NCBI RefSeq assembly: GCF_000143415.4
Contig: NW_003314279.1
Location: 1,040,091-1,104,090 of the forward strand
Source of the DNA: Selaginella moellendorffii
Taxonomy: Eukaryota; Streptophyta; Lycopodiopsida; Selaginellales; Selaginellaceae
Direction: 5' to 3'
Length of the DNA stretch: 64,000 nt
Part shown: positions 18,501 through 32,500 of the stretch, piece by piece
How positions within the stretch are numbered: the stretch's first letter is position 1
Layout of the letters: every line of letters begins with the position of its first letter
Position numbers and translations under genes: made by a program
The notes under the pieces: generated by a model
Told to the model about the DNA's origin: nothing
Seen by the model: the letters and a program-made list of their open reading frames with translations, nothing else
Databases searched by the model: none

Positions 18501-21500
18501 TGTTCCTTAGTCCGACTTTTATTGGTGCTCAAGTGTATCACCACTAGTGTTGGCATCGGAAGGTCCGAGGAGTGGGCCTATCCTTGAGGAGTAGCAAGTC
18601 GGGAAGACATGGCTCTCCATTACAGTTCATGTGTGAATTTGTAGACGAGGTGGTGGATAGAAAAGGGCCAATAATGGAACGACTTTGGGATCTTGGGAAC
18701 AGTGCAAGGTTTTCCTCATTGAGTTGAGGATGTGATCCGGATGAGCATTTGTCTCAGCAAATTGGCTTAGGTTGTTGTGGTAAACAACTAAAGTTGGGAT
18801 CACGGGAAAGATAGAGACTCCAAAACAATAAAGGAGTCACAAGATTATCCTCATATAGTTGAGGTTGGTGCTCATGAATGTGAGACCAAAGGTAATGACC
18901 GTGGAAGGTCAAATACGGAAGAGGACTCAAGTCCTTGAAATGGTAGTCGGGGCTACCTCTAATAAATGCTGGAACAACCCAAGGAGTTGGGGGTGTATTA
19001 AGTGGATGAGTTGGTATTCTCATCACATGGACAAGTAGTCCTAAGGGGCAAAGGTTGCCCCCAGAGAACAAAATCAAGTGTCGGAGTAACGCTTGTGAAA
19101 ATAGTCCTTTTGAGTAGGACCGGAATGCAAGATGTGTATTCCAGTGAGCTAGTGCCTCACAAGTAGGACCTTACGGGTCGGTGGATTAACCAAGTCCAAA
19201 ACTGCTAGACGACTCAAGTAGAGTCAAGGGAAGGTCCTAAAAAGGACTGAATGAAGCATTTGGACTGAGGTGCGTTGTACCCCACAAAGGATGGGGGGGG
19301 ATCATAGGATCCAAGGATGAGAACAGAGAGTATCTCATCGATGGCAAAATGTGCCATGCTAAAGTTATGGGAAAGGTGTTCCCAGAAGAAAACAACTTTG
19401 ACATAAAGTTGTGTGTGACCTCTATGGGGCAGTGCTAATGGTTGGCATAAGAAAGAGCGGTGTTGGTCTTGGCAAAGACTTAGACACGAAGGGGAAATGT
19501 CATAGAGGTAGGCTCGTGGAGCCGATGGTGTGGAGACACCAAATGTGCCAAGGTGTGGTACCTTGAGGCTATGTTGGTGGGTTCATGAGAACCCCTTGCC
19601 AAAGGAATCCCAATGGAAATGGGAATGGCATAGCCTAAGCTGCAGAGCATGCAGTTGGAGTGTGGTGACCCAGATAGTGATGGAGGTGTGAAAGCACCAA
19701 ACAATGAGTTGTAGGACTTGACAACTATGAGGCAACTAAGCAAGAGGTGCAAAATAACTGGTTAAACGGGTAGAAGGTAGCTACCCAAGACTTCTAGTAT
19801 AGGGAAGTCGGATATACCCTTACGGGGGATAAGTTGCTTATGTTGCGATATAGTAAGTCAATGTCATAAAAGGAAATACTCATTGTCAAGAAAGCCATCA
19901 TTGGGACACCCGAACACTCTAGAACACCAGAAGGTGGTGTTTGATGTCGCGAGGGCAAGGGATAAAGCCCAAGGGACTAAGTCCCTAGCGAATGATGGAT
20001 AGAAGGTGCTATCCAAATGTCCAAGGTTGCAGAGACAGGAGAGGATTGTCTACCCGAGTTGGACAAAGCCAAAAATGGAATTTTGGCAAGGCTAGTGATG
20101 GGCATGTAAAAGCCCATAAGCAACAATGTAATCCCAGTGTGTGGGATTATAAGGTGAGCATACCCGGATTGAGGAACCACTCCCTAGGCTATGGGGTAGG
20201 TTCATCCCTAAGAATACTTGCTAAAGCGTGATAGAAAGTGCAAAGCTATCCTCCTGGTCTGGAGGAGAATGACCAAAGGAAAGGTGTGAAGCCAAAAAGC
20301 AAGAAGTAAGGGGATAGAATCGTACCGTAGGAATCAAAGGGCATAACCAAGGTTGGTTATGCCAGCTGGGAGTGGAGAATCAAGTGGGGGCTCGAGGGTG
20401 TTGCCACTAGCAACCGTGATGCCATGGAGAGTCTAAAATATGGAATTATCCATGTTAGACTATGTGGCATTTTGAAGGCTTGCAAAAAGGGAGGCCTTAG
20501 CAAGCTGAGGGACAGAGTTCCTTCAAGGTTCCCAAAGATGATTCTAGGTAGCTTAGTACCTAGAAAGGCCAAGTGTAAATGGTTCATGGAACGCGCGAAA
20601 TCAGAGTGGCGCAGCAGAAGCGTGGTCTTGAAGCTTGCCATGAGGCAAGGCTATCAAGGTTAGGGAAGTAGTTCCCGAGTGTTCAAAGAGAGGGCTTTGA
20701 ACGAAAGTCGATGGTCAAGGACTTTCACGCTTATGCAGGAACCATGTTACAGTGGTCAGAGGACTTGCCAAGCGAGATTGGCACGTCGGGGGAACAAATA
20801 CCCTAGTTGAAGGTGATAACTTCAAAAAGGGTGGGCCATGGGGCCGAGCATGGAGGAGTCCATGCATGATCACAGACATGTCAAGTGAGAGGACTTGGCA
20901 GTGTGGAGGAACTAGGTTCCTAAGCTGTGATCTGTAGCGCGCTTTAAAAATAGGTTGGTGCACCGGCGTGGGGAGTCACGCCAGGCATCTAGTGTGATGC
21001 CGTCCGTAGATGCATATACGGAGGTTGGGTTCGAGTCCCGACCCTCTAGTGCTTGGGTTCGAGTCCCAAATCACTAGGGCGTGGTGATGGTTTGGAATAT
21101 GAGGACACTCATATTTCGGTGGTCATGGACTCTCAGTGGGGAGACTGGTTTGGGCACACCGCCAAGCGAGGGATGCCTCGGAGTCGTGATGCACGGTTAG
21201 ATTGCTTAGTGTGAAAGCTCGGCATATCTAACTTGAACGCTTTGGTGCAAGTGGCACCAAGGTCGTGGTGAGTGAGATGGGGACACCTAATCTCAGTTGC
21301 TATGAACCCTTGGCCGTAAGGGCTAGCTTGGGTGCACCGCCAAGTGTGGGGGATGCCCCCGGGGTTATAGTCAACAACTTGGAGGTCTAGAAGACCAAGT
21401 ACCTCTTGGCAACTCTATTAAGGTGCCAAGGTGAGATCACTAGGTGATCTTATGGCCAGATAAGGACGAAATCCTTGGTTGGCTAAGGAATGAAGTTCCT

Positions 21501-22490
21501 GGTTCAAAATGTTGAAATTGAACTGTTTAAGGTGGTGTGGCTTGGTCGTGATAACCAAGTGGGAAGAGCACCTAAGGGAAACAAACTATGTCCGTGCGAT
21601 GGCATAGTGAGTCCGAGGAAAGTAGTCTCTATAAAAGACCCATGGGAGGGTCATGAAGTTGGGCCGTGGATAGAGCCCATAGCAGAAGATGCTAAAGAGA
21701 CGTACTAGGGGTGAACATCCTCTGGACTTGGCAAAGAAGAGTCTTTGCTATGGAACTGAAACAATACCTCAAGGAGGGAGGTAGAGATTCGATGTTGCTC
21801 GGTGCAACAATCAACGGATAGGAGCAAAAGATGAGTGGCCAAGATAGGGCCGTGGAATCCCTGGGAAGGAATCCAAGTGACAAAGTTAGGCGAGGAACAC
21901 TAATGTGTTGGACGCTAACAAATTGCGGGAAAGGAAGTGTGTTTCCAAGGATGGATTCCGAATTGCTCCGATTTGGCGAAAGTGGAAGCTCCAAGGGAGG
22001 GAGCGGTAAGGTAGCCAAATGATAGGGCCATGAACAGCCCTAGCACAAAGTATGATAACTGGAACTTTGGCACGAAATAGAAGAGAGGATGATGGTGCCC
22101 TCGAGTAGAGAACTTCCTAGGATGGGAAGTGGAGTTGCACAAAAGCTGCAAGGCAAGGTGTCGGAGACACCTAGGAAATTGACTCCAAGGAGTCAAAATT
22201 CAAAGTTCCAAAGTGCAGAGGTTATATCGATGGAAATTGAGACTACTCGAGAAGGAGTAGTGGGATTGACTTAGAGAAGGGTCTCTAAGAGGTTTAGCGA
22301 GAACTAAACCAATAAAAGGAGAGAACCATTACATGTGGTCCAATCAGTCTCTAAGTTGGAGAGACTACGCTCCTTAAAGGATGGACAAGGCATGGTGAGC
22401 CTTTGGTGTCAAACCATAGACAAAGAGTGGTTAGGTGCCAAGGATGGAAATGGTAACACGTGTGGGTGTTACTTTATGAAAGGGTTTACC
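18501..22490 (+). other. Non-coding internal region of element A
   Basis: About 4 kb without any gag-pol homology. The longest open frames are under 120 codons and do not match between frames of element B. The part from about 20,990 to 21,390 contains repeated motifs (GGGTTCGAGTCCC; GGGCACACCGCCAAGCG; a tandem-like ~190-bp repeat). Related motifs occur in element D after pol (54,400-54,630). The conservation with B is close to full length. Confidence 0.8.
21028..21066 (+). promoter_or_regulatory. Paired Pol III B-box-like motifs in element A
   Basis: GGTTCGAGTCC occurs at 21,028-21,038 and again at 21,056-21,066, matching the B-box consensus GGTTCGANTCC. Element D has the pair at 54,457-54,467 and 54,492-54,502 (the second GGTTCAAGTCC), and B has it on the minus strand near 30,969-31,012. 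No A box was found at the usual distance, so Pol III use is unproven. Confidence 0.55.
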
Positions 22491-22510
22491 GTTCGATGAG
22501 GACATCGAAC
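22491..22510 (+). other. Conserved hairpin next to the 3' LTR of element A
   Basis: GTTCGATGAGGACATCGAAC forms a perfect 8-bp stem with a 4-nt loop, 21 bp before the 3' LTR. Element D keeps the stem with another loop (54,656-54,675), and B has it with one mismatch (29,530-29,549). The sequence between it and the LTR (CTATGGGTGGTGGAGT, the likely polypurine tract) is also shared. A role in RNA packaging or plus-strand priming is inferred. Confidence 0.7.
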
Positions 22511-22531
22511 TTCGTCTATGGGTGGTGGAGT

Positions 22532-23218
22532 TGTGAGACACAAAATCCCTAGGCCCCAAAGTGGAGCTGGAAAGGGTGCCACGTGGTAGTGGCTGAAGCG
22601 AGAGCCAAACGAGCGTAACACGTTTGGACCAAAAGCTCCGACTTGAAAAGTCAAGAGCAGGAGTTGAACTCCCAAAGAAGGGCTCGAGGAACGAGCACGA
22701 AGCGAGCAAAAAGCGAGGCTCCAAAAAGGGACCCAAAAGGACCAACACATGACACGTGGGGGTGTCCGAGATGGACTCGAGTTGGAGTCCGAAGTGGAGT
22801 CCGAGATGGACCCGAGTTGGAGTCCGAAGTGGAGTCCGAGATGGACTCGAGTTGGAGTCCGAAGTGGAGTCTGAGATGGACCCGAGTTGGAGTCCGAAGT
22901 GGAGTCCAAGATGGACCCGAGTTGAAGTCCGAAATGGAGTCCGAGATGGACCCGAGATGGAGTCCGAGATGGAGTCTGAAGTGGAGTCCGAGGTGGACCC
23001 GAGATGGACCCGAGATGGAGTCCGAGATGGAGTCCGAGGTGGACCCGAGATGGACCCGAAATGGAGTCCGAGATGGAGTCCGAGATGGACCCGAGATGGA
23101 GTCCGAGATGGAGTCCGAGATGGACCCGAGATGGACCCGAGATGGAGTCCGAGATGGAGTCCGAGATGGAGTCCGAGATGGAGTCCGAGATGGAGTCCGA
23201 AGTCGAGACCGAGACCGG

Positions 23219-23250
<32 letters not shown>

Positions 23251-24366
23251 TCGGGACCGAGACCGAGCCCGAGCCCGAGTCCGAGTCCGAATCCGAGTCC
23301 GAGTCCGAGTCCGAATCCAAGTCCGAGTCCGAGTCCGAGTCCGAGTCCGAGTCCCAGTCCGGAGCCTGAGAGGGTGAAAGCCCAAAGCGTTCGTCTCCCA
23401 GACCCTGGGGGGTTTGGTGAGCTCCAAAAGTATAGTAAGGGGGAGGACTGCAGTGGAGCCAATTTGGCCAGGAAAGGCCAGTTTGGCCCAGGAAGGCCAG
23501 ACCCAGTGTTGGGTGATGAACTGACCACTGGGAAGTCCAAGACTAGAGTGAATACGGACCGACAAGCGGGGTAGCTTGGTGAAGTGTTCAAGAGCCGGCT
23601 CTAGTTCCCCCGGGAGATCGACTGGCCGATGCTCCCAGTCCAAGTGTGGGTGGCACTACCTACTTGGATACCAGGCGTGGCTCAATGGAACCTCGCTCTA
23701 AGCCCATGGCTAGAGCACCTAAAGGCGAAAGGTGGGGAGAGTACCCAGGTGGCTCACGTAAGGCCACGGTGTTCCGAAATGTTGTCCCAAAAGCCTAGAC
23801 TGTGGAAAGGAAGAGGAGCAGTCCTCTGGGGTAGTGACCAAGGACACAGTCGTGTGGTGAGGAAGTCCCAGAGGACCATGGGACTTAGTGGTCGGGCCTG
23901 TGGGCCTCGATCCAGTGGCAGTGTTGGTAAACACGGCCAGGGGCAGAAAGGGACTTGGTAGGAACTGACAAAGGGACTTTGGGGAAGGCGATTCCCCAGG
24001 TCTGTGGGCATCCTAAGGATGCTAAGGAGCGGATCTAGGATGACCACTCGTGAAAAGATGGCCCAGTCTTGGAGAGACGGGATGGTGATGCAAGTGGTAT
24101 TGGACCACTAGTGCAGCAAAGGTGAATGGGCATGGCCTTAGCGTAACGGGCCGAGATGTCAGTGGTACCTTCGGGTGTCGGTCTTCGGACCGGACACGTG
24201 GAGCACTTGGACCAGGTGCAAGTGTTGAGTGGCATGGATGCCATTCTTGGGGCTAGCAAGTCCCAAGTCCTGAATTGGACTAATGGAGGTTGTGAATGAG
24301 ACTCCTCCAAATGGTCGAAGGTGTGGTTAAGTGACTAAAGTAGAATGGAAAATTTAGTCGCTTACA
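22532..24366 (+). repeat. Element A 3' LTR
   Basis: 1,835 bp, nearly identical to 16,675-18,485 outside the minisatellite (about 22,767-23,367). It ends TTTAGTCGCTTACA and is followed by the GTGAA target duplication. Confidence 0.92.
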
Positions 24367-25084
24367 GTGAAGCTTGGGCTTAGACCCAAGCCAAATGCAG
24401 AACAAGGATAGGCATGCAAGCAAGAGCTAGACTATGCCTTAGGTTGGTCGACCATACCCGACATACCCACTATACATTTGGAACCCCCATAGCCCCCCTT
24501 CCCCCCTTTGAGGAACACACACTTTAGGCTTTCACCCCAAGCCACCCTTAGTACCAGGAGTTAGTATCTGGGATGAGCTTGAAATTTACTAAATATAGAG
24601 TTCCTAGATTGCGAATTTGGACACGGGACAAACACCATTGTGTTTAGGATAATCTCTACATTCTGTAGATATGCCAAATGAGCAAATCTAAACACTTTCC
24701 ATAAATAGCATTTGGGACCGAAATGAGACTAACACAAAGGGCATGATAGCAAAGGTGTTTAACAGACACGGTAAGCTATCATCCAGTGATATTGAGGGAT
24801 TAGTATTAATATGCAAGGGTTCTTGTCAAGCTAGTGCAAGACAAAGCAAAAGAAAACTAAAAAGCCAAGCTAAGCATGCTTGAGTAAATAGACATTTAGA
24901 AATTCATTCCTTATGCTTGTGCGGCCAAGTATAGATGCAAAGTCTAGTTTACTAACACTTGAACAAGAAGGACTAATAAAGGGTCTAGCAATACCGACCT
25001 CTTGCCATCGTGGTAGTAAAGAAAGAGTGTCTGTAAGGACTGGCTGACAGATAACTTTCGATATCTAAAGTCACATTCACAACA

Positions 25085-25100
25085 CTCTCCCCCCCTAAGG
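25085..25100 (-). promoter_or_regulatory. Polypurine tract of element F
   Basis: On the minus strand, CCTTAGGGGGGGAGAG directly precedes the LTR start TGTTGTGAATGTG. This purine run next to the left LTR fixes the orientation of F and the exact LTR edge. Confidence 0.8.
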
Positions 25101-27465
25101 AATGAATACCATATGAGAAATCCACCGACTTAAATGAGTTAGGAGGCAACCTCTTTGTCTAACGCAGATGCGCTACCAACTCAGACACCTTCTGGCCGTT
25201 ACCGACAAGGAAATGACTAATTGAGTTAGCCACCCTTAACACAGCTTACAAAAGTGTGATATGCTCTTACTTGCAGGGACATAAAGAGAGAAGCTAGAGG
25301 CCCTAACCTTTATGACTAAAGAAACCAAACCCATTGGTAAGGTTTATATAGACTACTAGAGTTGTTTACATAGTCATGCCCTTTTAATGGAATAAAGAAC
25401 ATCGACAGAGAGGCAGGTGATGTGACCACTCAATAGTATCTACCCCATGACTAGAGATTTTACCATGCACACGAAGTGCCGAAGTCAGTTTGCCAATACT
25501 GACCCAAACTCAAAGATTAATAGATGAACAATATCAAAGTTATAAACAATAATATCTTAGAGACTTAATTAGCAGTGAATAAATCTTATATTAGAATACA
25601 AAAGTATTCCAAGTAAGTTATCATCTGATAAACTAGTATTATAGTATAGGAACCACCAAGATCATTAGAATTAAAAAACATAGGATTCACTATCTAACAA
25701 AATTCAATAGCAAGTATATCATCAAGTAAACTCAATGAGAAAACATAACTACCAAAGATTGTAAATAGTATGTTAAACAACTTATGAAAGATAACTCAAA
25801 GAACACAAAATATCATTGACTGGCAAGCAAAATGCTCACAAATGTATCACCCAAAGGAAATAACATCTCAATCTATCAAAATAAACTCGAGCAATAATTA
25901 ATGGAAAAAAATGAATGCAGCAAAACCAACAAACATTCGTTCATGCCAACTATCACACTAGTCAATCAGAATAGATCCTAACTAACAACACCAAGGAACT
26001 CAAGTTGCCTAAGCAAGTGTCAACAACATCCCATCGATGTCTCAAACCCAAAAGACAAATCCAAAGCAAACCACAAGGAATATGTGGTATTGCGAAAAGC
26101 CATAAGCCATCAAAGCAAACAACTAATTATTATAAAAGATCATCAATCATCCCATCAATAAAGAGATGCATAATTATCGTCAAAAATAGAATCCACTATC
26201 CCGAAGAACAGTGAATCATTCTATATCAACAACAATCAAACAAAATCTTTTTGACAAGGATAATTAACTATCCTAGATGATAATTAATCATCACCAATTA
26301 TTTGGTAGATGCAAAAATCAACTTCAACATCGAAGTTAATAAGCCAAAAATACCTTCCCATAACAACTCCAAACAAATAAAATAATGAGCATGAAAACTC
26401 AAGAAACTAAAAGCTCGAAGAAGCCTATAGCCAAGTCTTGTCTAACAATGATCACAAGTCTTATATAAACCAACTTCAATGCTAAAAAAAAAATATAGTA
26501 CAACCCACAATATCCTTTTCAACACATCTATAAGCTAAACTTCATAATGCAAAGTTAATGAAGAACATGTCTACATCAATCCAAAAGTTAAGCATAATGG
26601 AATTATGCTCAATAAGTGACCACTAAACCGATCCTCCATGAATCCATTTATAGCAAGACATAACTCACTTCATAATAAGCACAAGAAGAATCATCCATGA
26701 TCGATATATTCCAACACAAATCCAATAAGGATTCAAACATCTTTAATATCGATCATTAACTCTTCGTCTCGTAAAGCTAGTATAATCCATGATTGAATCA
26801 CTTTTCAAAAAAAATCCAAAGCTCAACCCCTACTAAATAATTTTGTCTAGAACACAACTAACTCAACTTGCCACTTAGTTCGTTTGAATGTTAATACGAT
26901 TGCTAATTAGCAACTGTACAAATGCTCATAACATAAAGCCATAGCCAATCATCAACACTATATTTATCGAAACTAATGAAACTCAATTTTAATCTTAATG
27001 AGAGACATTTCATTTCACTCGAATCTCAACATCAATAATGTCAACGATAAGGCATCATTTCAATGCCATCAACACCAGAACAAAGCTAGAAGAAAGCAAG
27101 AATGAATCACTACCTAAAACTCTTTAGCAACCAAGCTAATCAAAGTCAAAGATACTTAACTTAGTATCTAAGACTAATCCTTCAGCAAAACTCAGTTACA
27201 GATAACACTTCCTCAAGGAATGATTCACCACATTCAAGACTCAATGAAATCCAACATTACAAACTAAATGCAACTAAATGATATTGTCAAAGGTAGAGTC
27301 GACATGCTAACATGGAAAACCCATGTAAGTCTAACAACACGATCCTCCACAACACCATCCGGTAAAGCAAACCCATCACTAATAAATTTTCATCAAATGA
27401 AGCTAGTGTCAACAGTTATTGACAAAGTTTACAAGTAATCACTAATTGCAAAGCAACTAACAATC
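25101..27465 (-). other. Internal region of element F, first part
   Basis: AT-rich sequence with no supported gene on either strand; open frames are below 80 codons. The last five bases (CAATC, 27,461-27,465) are the left target duplication of element C. Confidence 0.65.
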
Positions 27466-27636
27466 TGTCAGGAATCCCCCAATTCTTGCCACATTCCTGA
27501 CTCTCACCGGATTCTTGACTTACAGACCACATTCTTGACTCTTGAGACACTTCTCTATTCCTGACTCTTGAGACACTTCCCTATTCCTGACTCTCTGATT
27601 TCCTGTACAATTCTTGAGTCTCGAGCTAGATTCCTG

Positions 27637-29508
27637 TGTAAGCGACTAAATTTTCCATTTTACTTTAGTCACTTAACCACACGTCTGACCACTTGGAGGA
27701 GTCTCATTGACAACTTCCATAAGTCCCACTCAGGACTTGGGGCTTGCTAACCCCGAGAATGGCATCCATGCCACTCAACCTTAGCACTTGGTCCAAGTGC
27801 TCCACGTGTCCGATCCCATGATCGACACCCCAAGGTATCACCGACGTACCGGCCTGTTACGCTAAGGCCATGCCCATTTACCTTGGTCACACTAGTGGTC
27901 CAACACCACTTGCATCACCGTCTTGGCCCTCCAAGACTAGGCAAACCATCCGTGAGTGGTCATCTCAGATCCACTCCTTAGCATCCTTAGGATGCCCACC
28001 GACAAGGGGGAATAGCCTTCCCCAATATCCCTCTGTCAGTCCCCACCAAGTCCCTTTCTGCCCCTGGCCGTGTTTGCCAACACTGCCACTGGATCGAGAC
28101 CCATAGGCCCGACCACTAAGTCCCACAGTCCTCTGGGACTTCCTCACCACATGACTGTGTCCTTGGTCACTACCCTAGAGGACTGCTCCTCTTCCTTTCC
28201 ACAGTCTGGGCCTTTGGGACAACATTTCGGAACACCGTGGCCTTACGCGAGCCACCTGGGTACTCTCCTCGCCTTCTGCCCTTGGGTGCTCTAGCCATGG
28301 GCTTAGAGCGGGTTCCGTTGAGCCACACCAGGTATCCAAGTAGGTAGTGCCACCCACACTTGGACTGGGAGCATCGGCCAGTCGATCTCCCGGGGGGACT
28401 AGAGCCGGCTCTTGAACACTTCACCAAGCTACCCCGCTTGTCGGTCTGTGTTCACTCTAGTCTTGGACTTCCCAGTGGGCAGCTCATCACCCAACACTGG
28501 TTCTGGCCTTCCTGGGCCAAACTGGCCTTTCCTGGCCAAACTGGCTCCACTGCAGTCCTCCCCCTACTATACTTTTGGAGCTCACCAAACCCCCCAGGGT
28601 CTGGGAGACGAATGCTTTGGGATTTCACCCTCTCAGGCTCCGGACTCGGACTCGGACTCGGACTCGGACTCGGACTCGGACTCGGACTCGAACTCCTCAG
28701 GCTCAGGCTTAGAGGGCTCGGGCTCGGTCTCGGCCTCGGCCTCGGTCTCGGTCTCGGTCCCGATCTCGGTCTCGGTCTCGGTCTCGGTCCCGGTCTCGGT
28801 CTCGACTTCGGACTCCATCTCGGACTCCATCTCGGGTCCATCTCGGACTCCATCTCGGGTCCATCTCGGACTCCATCTCGGGTCCATCTTGGACTCCATC
28901 TCGGACTCCATTTCGGGTCCATCTCGGGTCCACCTCGGACTCCATCTCGGACTCCATCTCGGACTCCATCTCGGGTCCATCTCGGACTCCACTTCGGACT
29001 CCAGCTCGGGTCCATCTCGGGTCCACCTCGGACTCCATCTCGGACTCCATCTCGGACTCCATCTCGGGTCCATCTCGAACTCCATCTCGGGTCCATCTCA
29101 GACTCCAACTCGGGTCCATCTCGGGTCCACCTCGGACTCCATCTCGGACTCCATCTCGGACTCCATCTCGGGTCCATCTCGGACTCCACTTCGGACTCCA
29201 ACTCGGGTCCATCTCGGGTCCACCTCGGACTCCACTTCGGACTCCATCTCAGACTCCATTTCGGGTCCATCTTGGACACTCCCACGTGTCATGTGTTGGT
29301 CCTTTTGGGTCCCTTTTTGGAGCCTCGCCTTTTGCTCGCTTCGTGCTCGTTCCTCGAGCACTTCTTTGGGAGTTCCACTCCCGCTCTTGACTTTTCAAGT
29401 CGGAGCTTTTGGTCCAAACGTGTTACGCTCGTTTGGCTCTCGCTTCGGCCACTACCATGTGGCGCCCTTCCGGCTCCACTTTGGGGCCTAGGGATTTTGT
29501 GTCTCACA
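27637..29508 (-). repeat. Element B 3' LTR
   Basis: Plus-strand ends TGTAAGCGACTAAATTTTCC and TTTTGTGTCTCACA. Contains the reversed minisatellite at about 28,636-29,277. Open frames of up to 403 codons across it are repeat artefacts. Confidence 0.9.
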
Positions 29509-32500
29509 ACTCCACCACCCATAGACGAAGTTCGATGTCCTCATCGAATGGTAAACCCTTTCATAAAGTAACACCCACACGTGTTACCATTTCCATCCTT
29601 GGCACCTAGCCAATCTTTGTCTATGGTTTGACATCAAAGGCTCACCATGCCTTGTCCATCCTTTAAGGAGCGTAGTCTCTCCAACTTAGAGACTAATTGG
29701 ACCACATGTAATGGTTCTCTCCTTTTATTGGTTTAGTTCTCGCTAAACCTCTTAGAGACCCTTCTCTAAGTCAATCCCACTACTCCTTCTCGAGTAGTCT
29801 CAATTTCCATCGATATAACCTTTGCACTTTGGAACTTTGAATTTTGACTTCTTGGAAGAAATTTTGGCTCCGACACCTTGCCTTGCACCTTTTGTGCAAC
29901 TCCACTTCCCATCCTAGGAAGTTCTCTACTCGAGGGCACCATCATCCTCTCTTCTATTTCGTGCCAAAGTTTCAGTTATCATACTTTGTGCTAGGGCTGT
30001 TTATGGCCCTATCGTTTGGCTACCTTACCGCTCCCTCCCTTGGAGCTTCCACTTTCGCCAAATCGGAGCATTTCGGAATCCCTCCTTGGAAACACACTTC
30101 CTTCCCCGCAATTTGTTAGCGTCCAACACATTAGTGTTCCTCGCCTAACTTTGTCACTTGGATTCCTTCCAAAGGATTCCACGGCCCTATCTTGGCCACT
30201 CATCTTTTGCTCCTATCCGTTGATTGTTGCACCAAGCAACATCGAATCTCTACCTCCCTCCTTGAGGTATTGTTTCGGTTCCATAGCAAAGACTCTTCTT
30301 TGCCAAGTCCAGAGGATGTTCACCCCTAGTACGTCTCTTTAGCATCTTCTGCTATGGGCTCTATCCACGGCCCAACTTCGTGACCCTCCCATGGGTCTTT
30401 TATAGAGACTACTTTCCTCGGACTCACTATGCCATCGCACGGACATAGTTTATTTCCCTTAGGTGCTCTTCCCACTTGGTTATCACGACCAAGCCACACC
30501 ACCTTAAACAGTTCAATTTCAACATTTTGAACCAGGAACTTCATTCCTTAGCCAACCAAGGACCTTGTCCTTATCTGGCCATAAGATCACCTAGTGATCT
30601 CACCTTGGCACCTTAACAGAGTTGCCAAGAGGTACTTGGTTTTCTAGACCTCCAAGTTGTTGACTATAACCCCGGGGGCATCCCCCACACTTGGCGGTGC
30701 ACCCAAGCTAGCCCTTACGGCCAAGGGTTCATAGCAACTGAGATTAGGTGTCCCCATCTCACTCACCATGACCTTGGTGCCACTTGCACCAAAGTGTTCA
30801 AGTTAGATATGCTGAGCTTTCACACTAAGCAATCTAACCGTGCATCACGACTCCGAGGCATCCCTCGCTTGGCGGTGTGCCCAAACCAGTCTCCCCACTG
30901 AGAGTCCATGACCACCGAAATATGAGTGTCCTCATATTCCAAACCATCACCACGCCCTAGTGATTTGGGACTCGAACCCAAGCACTAGAGGGTCGGGACT
31001 CAAACCCAACCTCCGTATATGCATCTACGGACGGCATCACACTAGATGCCTGGCGTGACTCCCCACGCCGGTGCACCAACCTATTTTTAAAGCGCGCTAC
31101 AGATCACAGCTTAGGAACCTAGTTCCTCCACACTGCCAAGTCCTCTCACTTGACATGTCTGTGATCATGCATGGAATCCTCCATGCTCGGCCCCCTGGCC
31201 CACCCTTTTTGAAGATATCACCTTCAACTAGGGTCTTTGTTCCCCCGACGTGCCAATCTCACTTGGCAAGTCCTCCGACCATTGTAACATGGTTCCTGCA
31301 TAAGCGTGAAAGTCCTTGACCATCGACTTTCGTTCAAAGCCCTCTCTTTGAACACTCGGGAACTACTTCCCTAACCTTGATAACCTTGCCTCATGGCAAG
31401 CTTCAAGACCACGCTTCTGCTGCGCCACTCTGATTTCGCGCGTTCCATGAACCATTTACACTTGGCCTTTCTAGGTACTACGCTACCTAGAATCGTCTTT
31501 GGGAACCTTGAAGGAACTCTGTCCCTCAGCTTGCTAAGGCCTCCCCTTTCGCAAGCTTTATAGTTGCCATATAGTCTAACATGGACAATTCCATATTTTA
31601 GACTCTCCATGGCATCACGGTTGCTAGCAACAACATCCTCGAGCACCCTTTTGATTCTCCACTCCCAACTTTCATAACCACTGTTGGATATGACCTTTGA
31701 TTTCTATGGTTCAGTTCCATCCCAACACTACTTGCCTTTGGCTTCACACCTTTCCTTCGGTCATTCTCCTCCAGACCAGGAGGATAGCTTTGCACTTTCT
31801 ATCATGCCTTAGCAAGTATTCTTAGGGATGAACCTACCCAATAGCCCGGGGAGTGGTTCCTCAATCCGGGTATGCTCAGCTTATAATCCCACACACTGGG
31901 GTTACATTGTTGCTTATGGGCCTTTACATGCCCATCACTAGCCTTGCCAAAATTCCATTTTTGGCTTTGTCCAACTTGGGTAGACAGTCCTCTCTTGTCT
32001 CCGCAACCTTGGACATTTGGATAGCACCTTCTATCCAGGGACTTAGTCCCTTGGGCTTTATCCATTGCCCTCGCGACATCAAACACCACCTTCTGGTGTT
32101 CTAGAGTGTTCGGGTGTCCCAATGATGGCTTTCTTGACAATGAGTATTTCCTTTTATGACATTGACTTACTATATCGCAACATAAGCAACTTATCCCCCG
32201 TAAGGGTATATCCGACTTCCCTATACTAGAAGTCTTGGGTAGCTACCTTCTACCCGTTTAACCAGTTATTTTGCACCTCTTGCTTAGTTGCCTCATAGTT
32301 GTCAAGTCCTACAACTCATTGCTTGGTGCATTCACACCTCCATCACTATCTGGGTCACCACACTCCAATTGCATGCTCTGCAGCTTAAGCTATGCCATTC
32401 CCATTTCCATTGGGATTCCTTTGGCAAGGGGTTCTCATGAACCCACCAACATAGCCTCAAGGTATCACACCTTGGCACATTTGGTGTTTCCACACCATCG

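Larger units (their letters stand above)
16675..24366 (+). mobile_element. Non-autonomous LTR retrotransposon 'A' (LARD-like)
   Basis: A 7,692-bp element with LTRs 16,675-18,485 (1,811 bp) and 22,532-24,366 (1,835 bp), ends TGTGAG...CTTACA, flanked by GTGAA at 16,670-16,674 and 24,367-24,371. The right LTR of F still shows the empty target (GTGGA, 47,486-47,490). The primer-binding site is at 18,489-18,500. The 4.05-kb internal region has no gag, protease, RT or integrase; every frame is broken. It is therefore a large retrotransposon derivative that would need proteins in trans. The primer site, the 3' hairpin, the region before the 3' LTR and the LTR core resemble element D, which is a plausible type of helper. 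Near-identical relative: element B. Confidence 0.92.
16264..25084 (-). repeat. Element F left LTR (3' LTR), split by element A
   Basis: Pieces 16,264-16,674 and 24,372-25,084. They align with the right LTR 47,082-48,201, for example CATATGGTTTTTACCCTTTA against CACATGGTTTTTACCCTTTA, and AGCTTGGGCTTAGACCCAAG. Element A sits inside it with target duplication GTGAA. Confidence 0.85.
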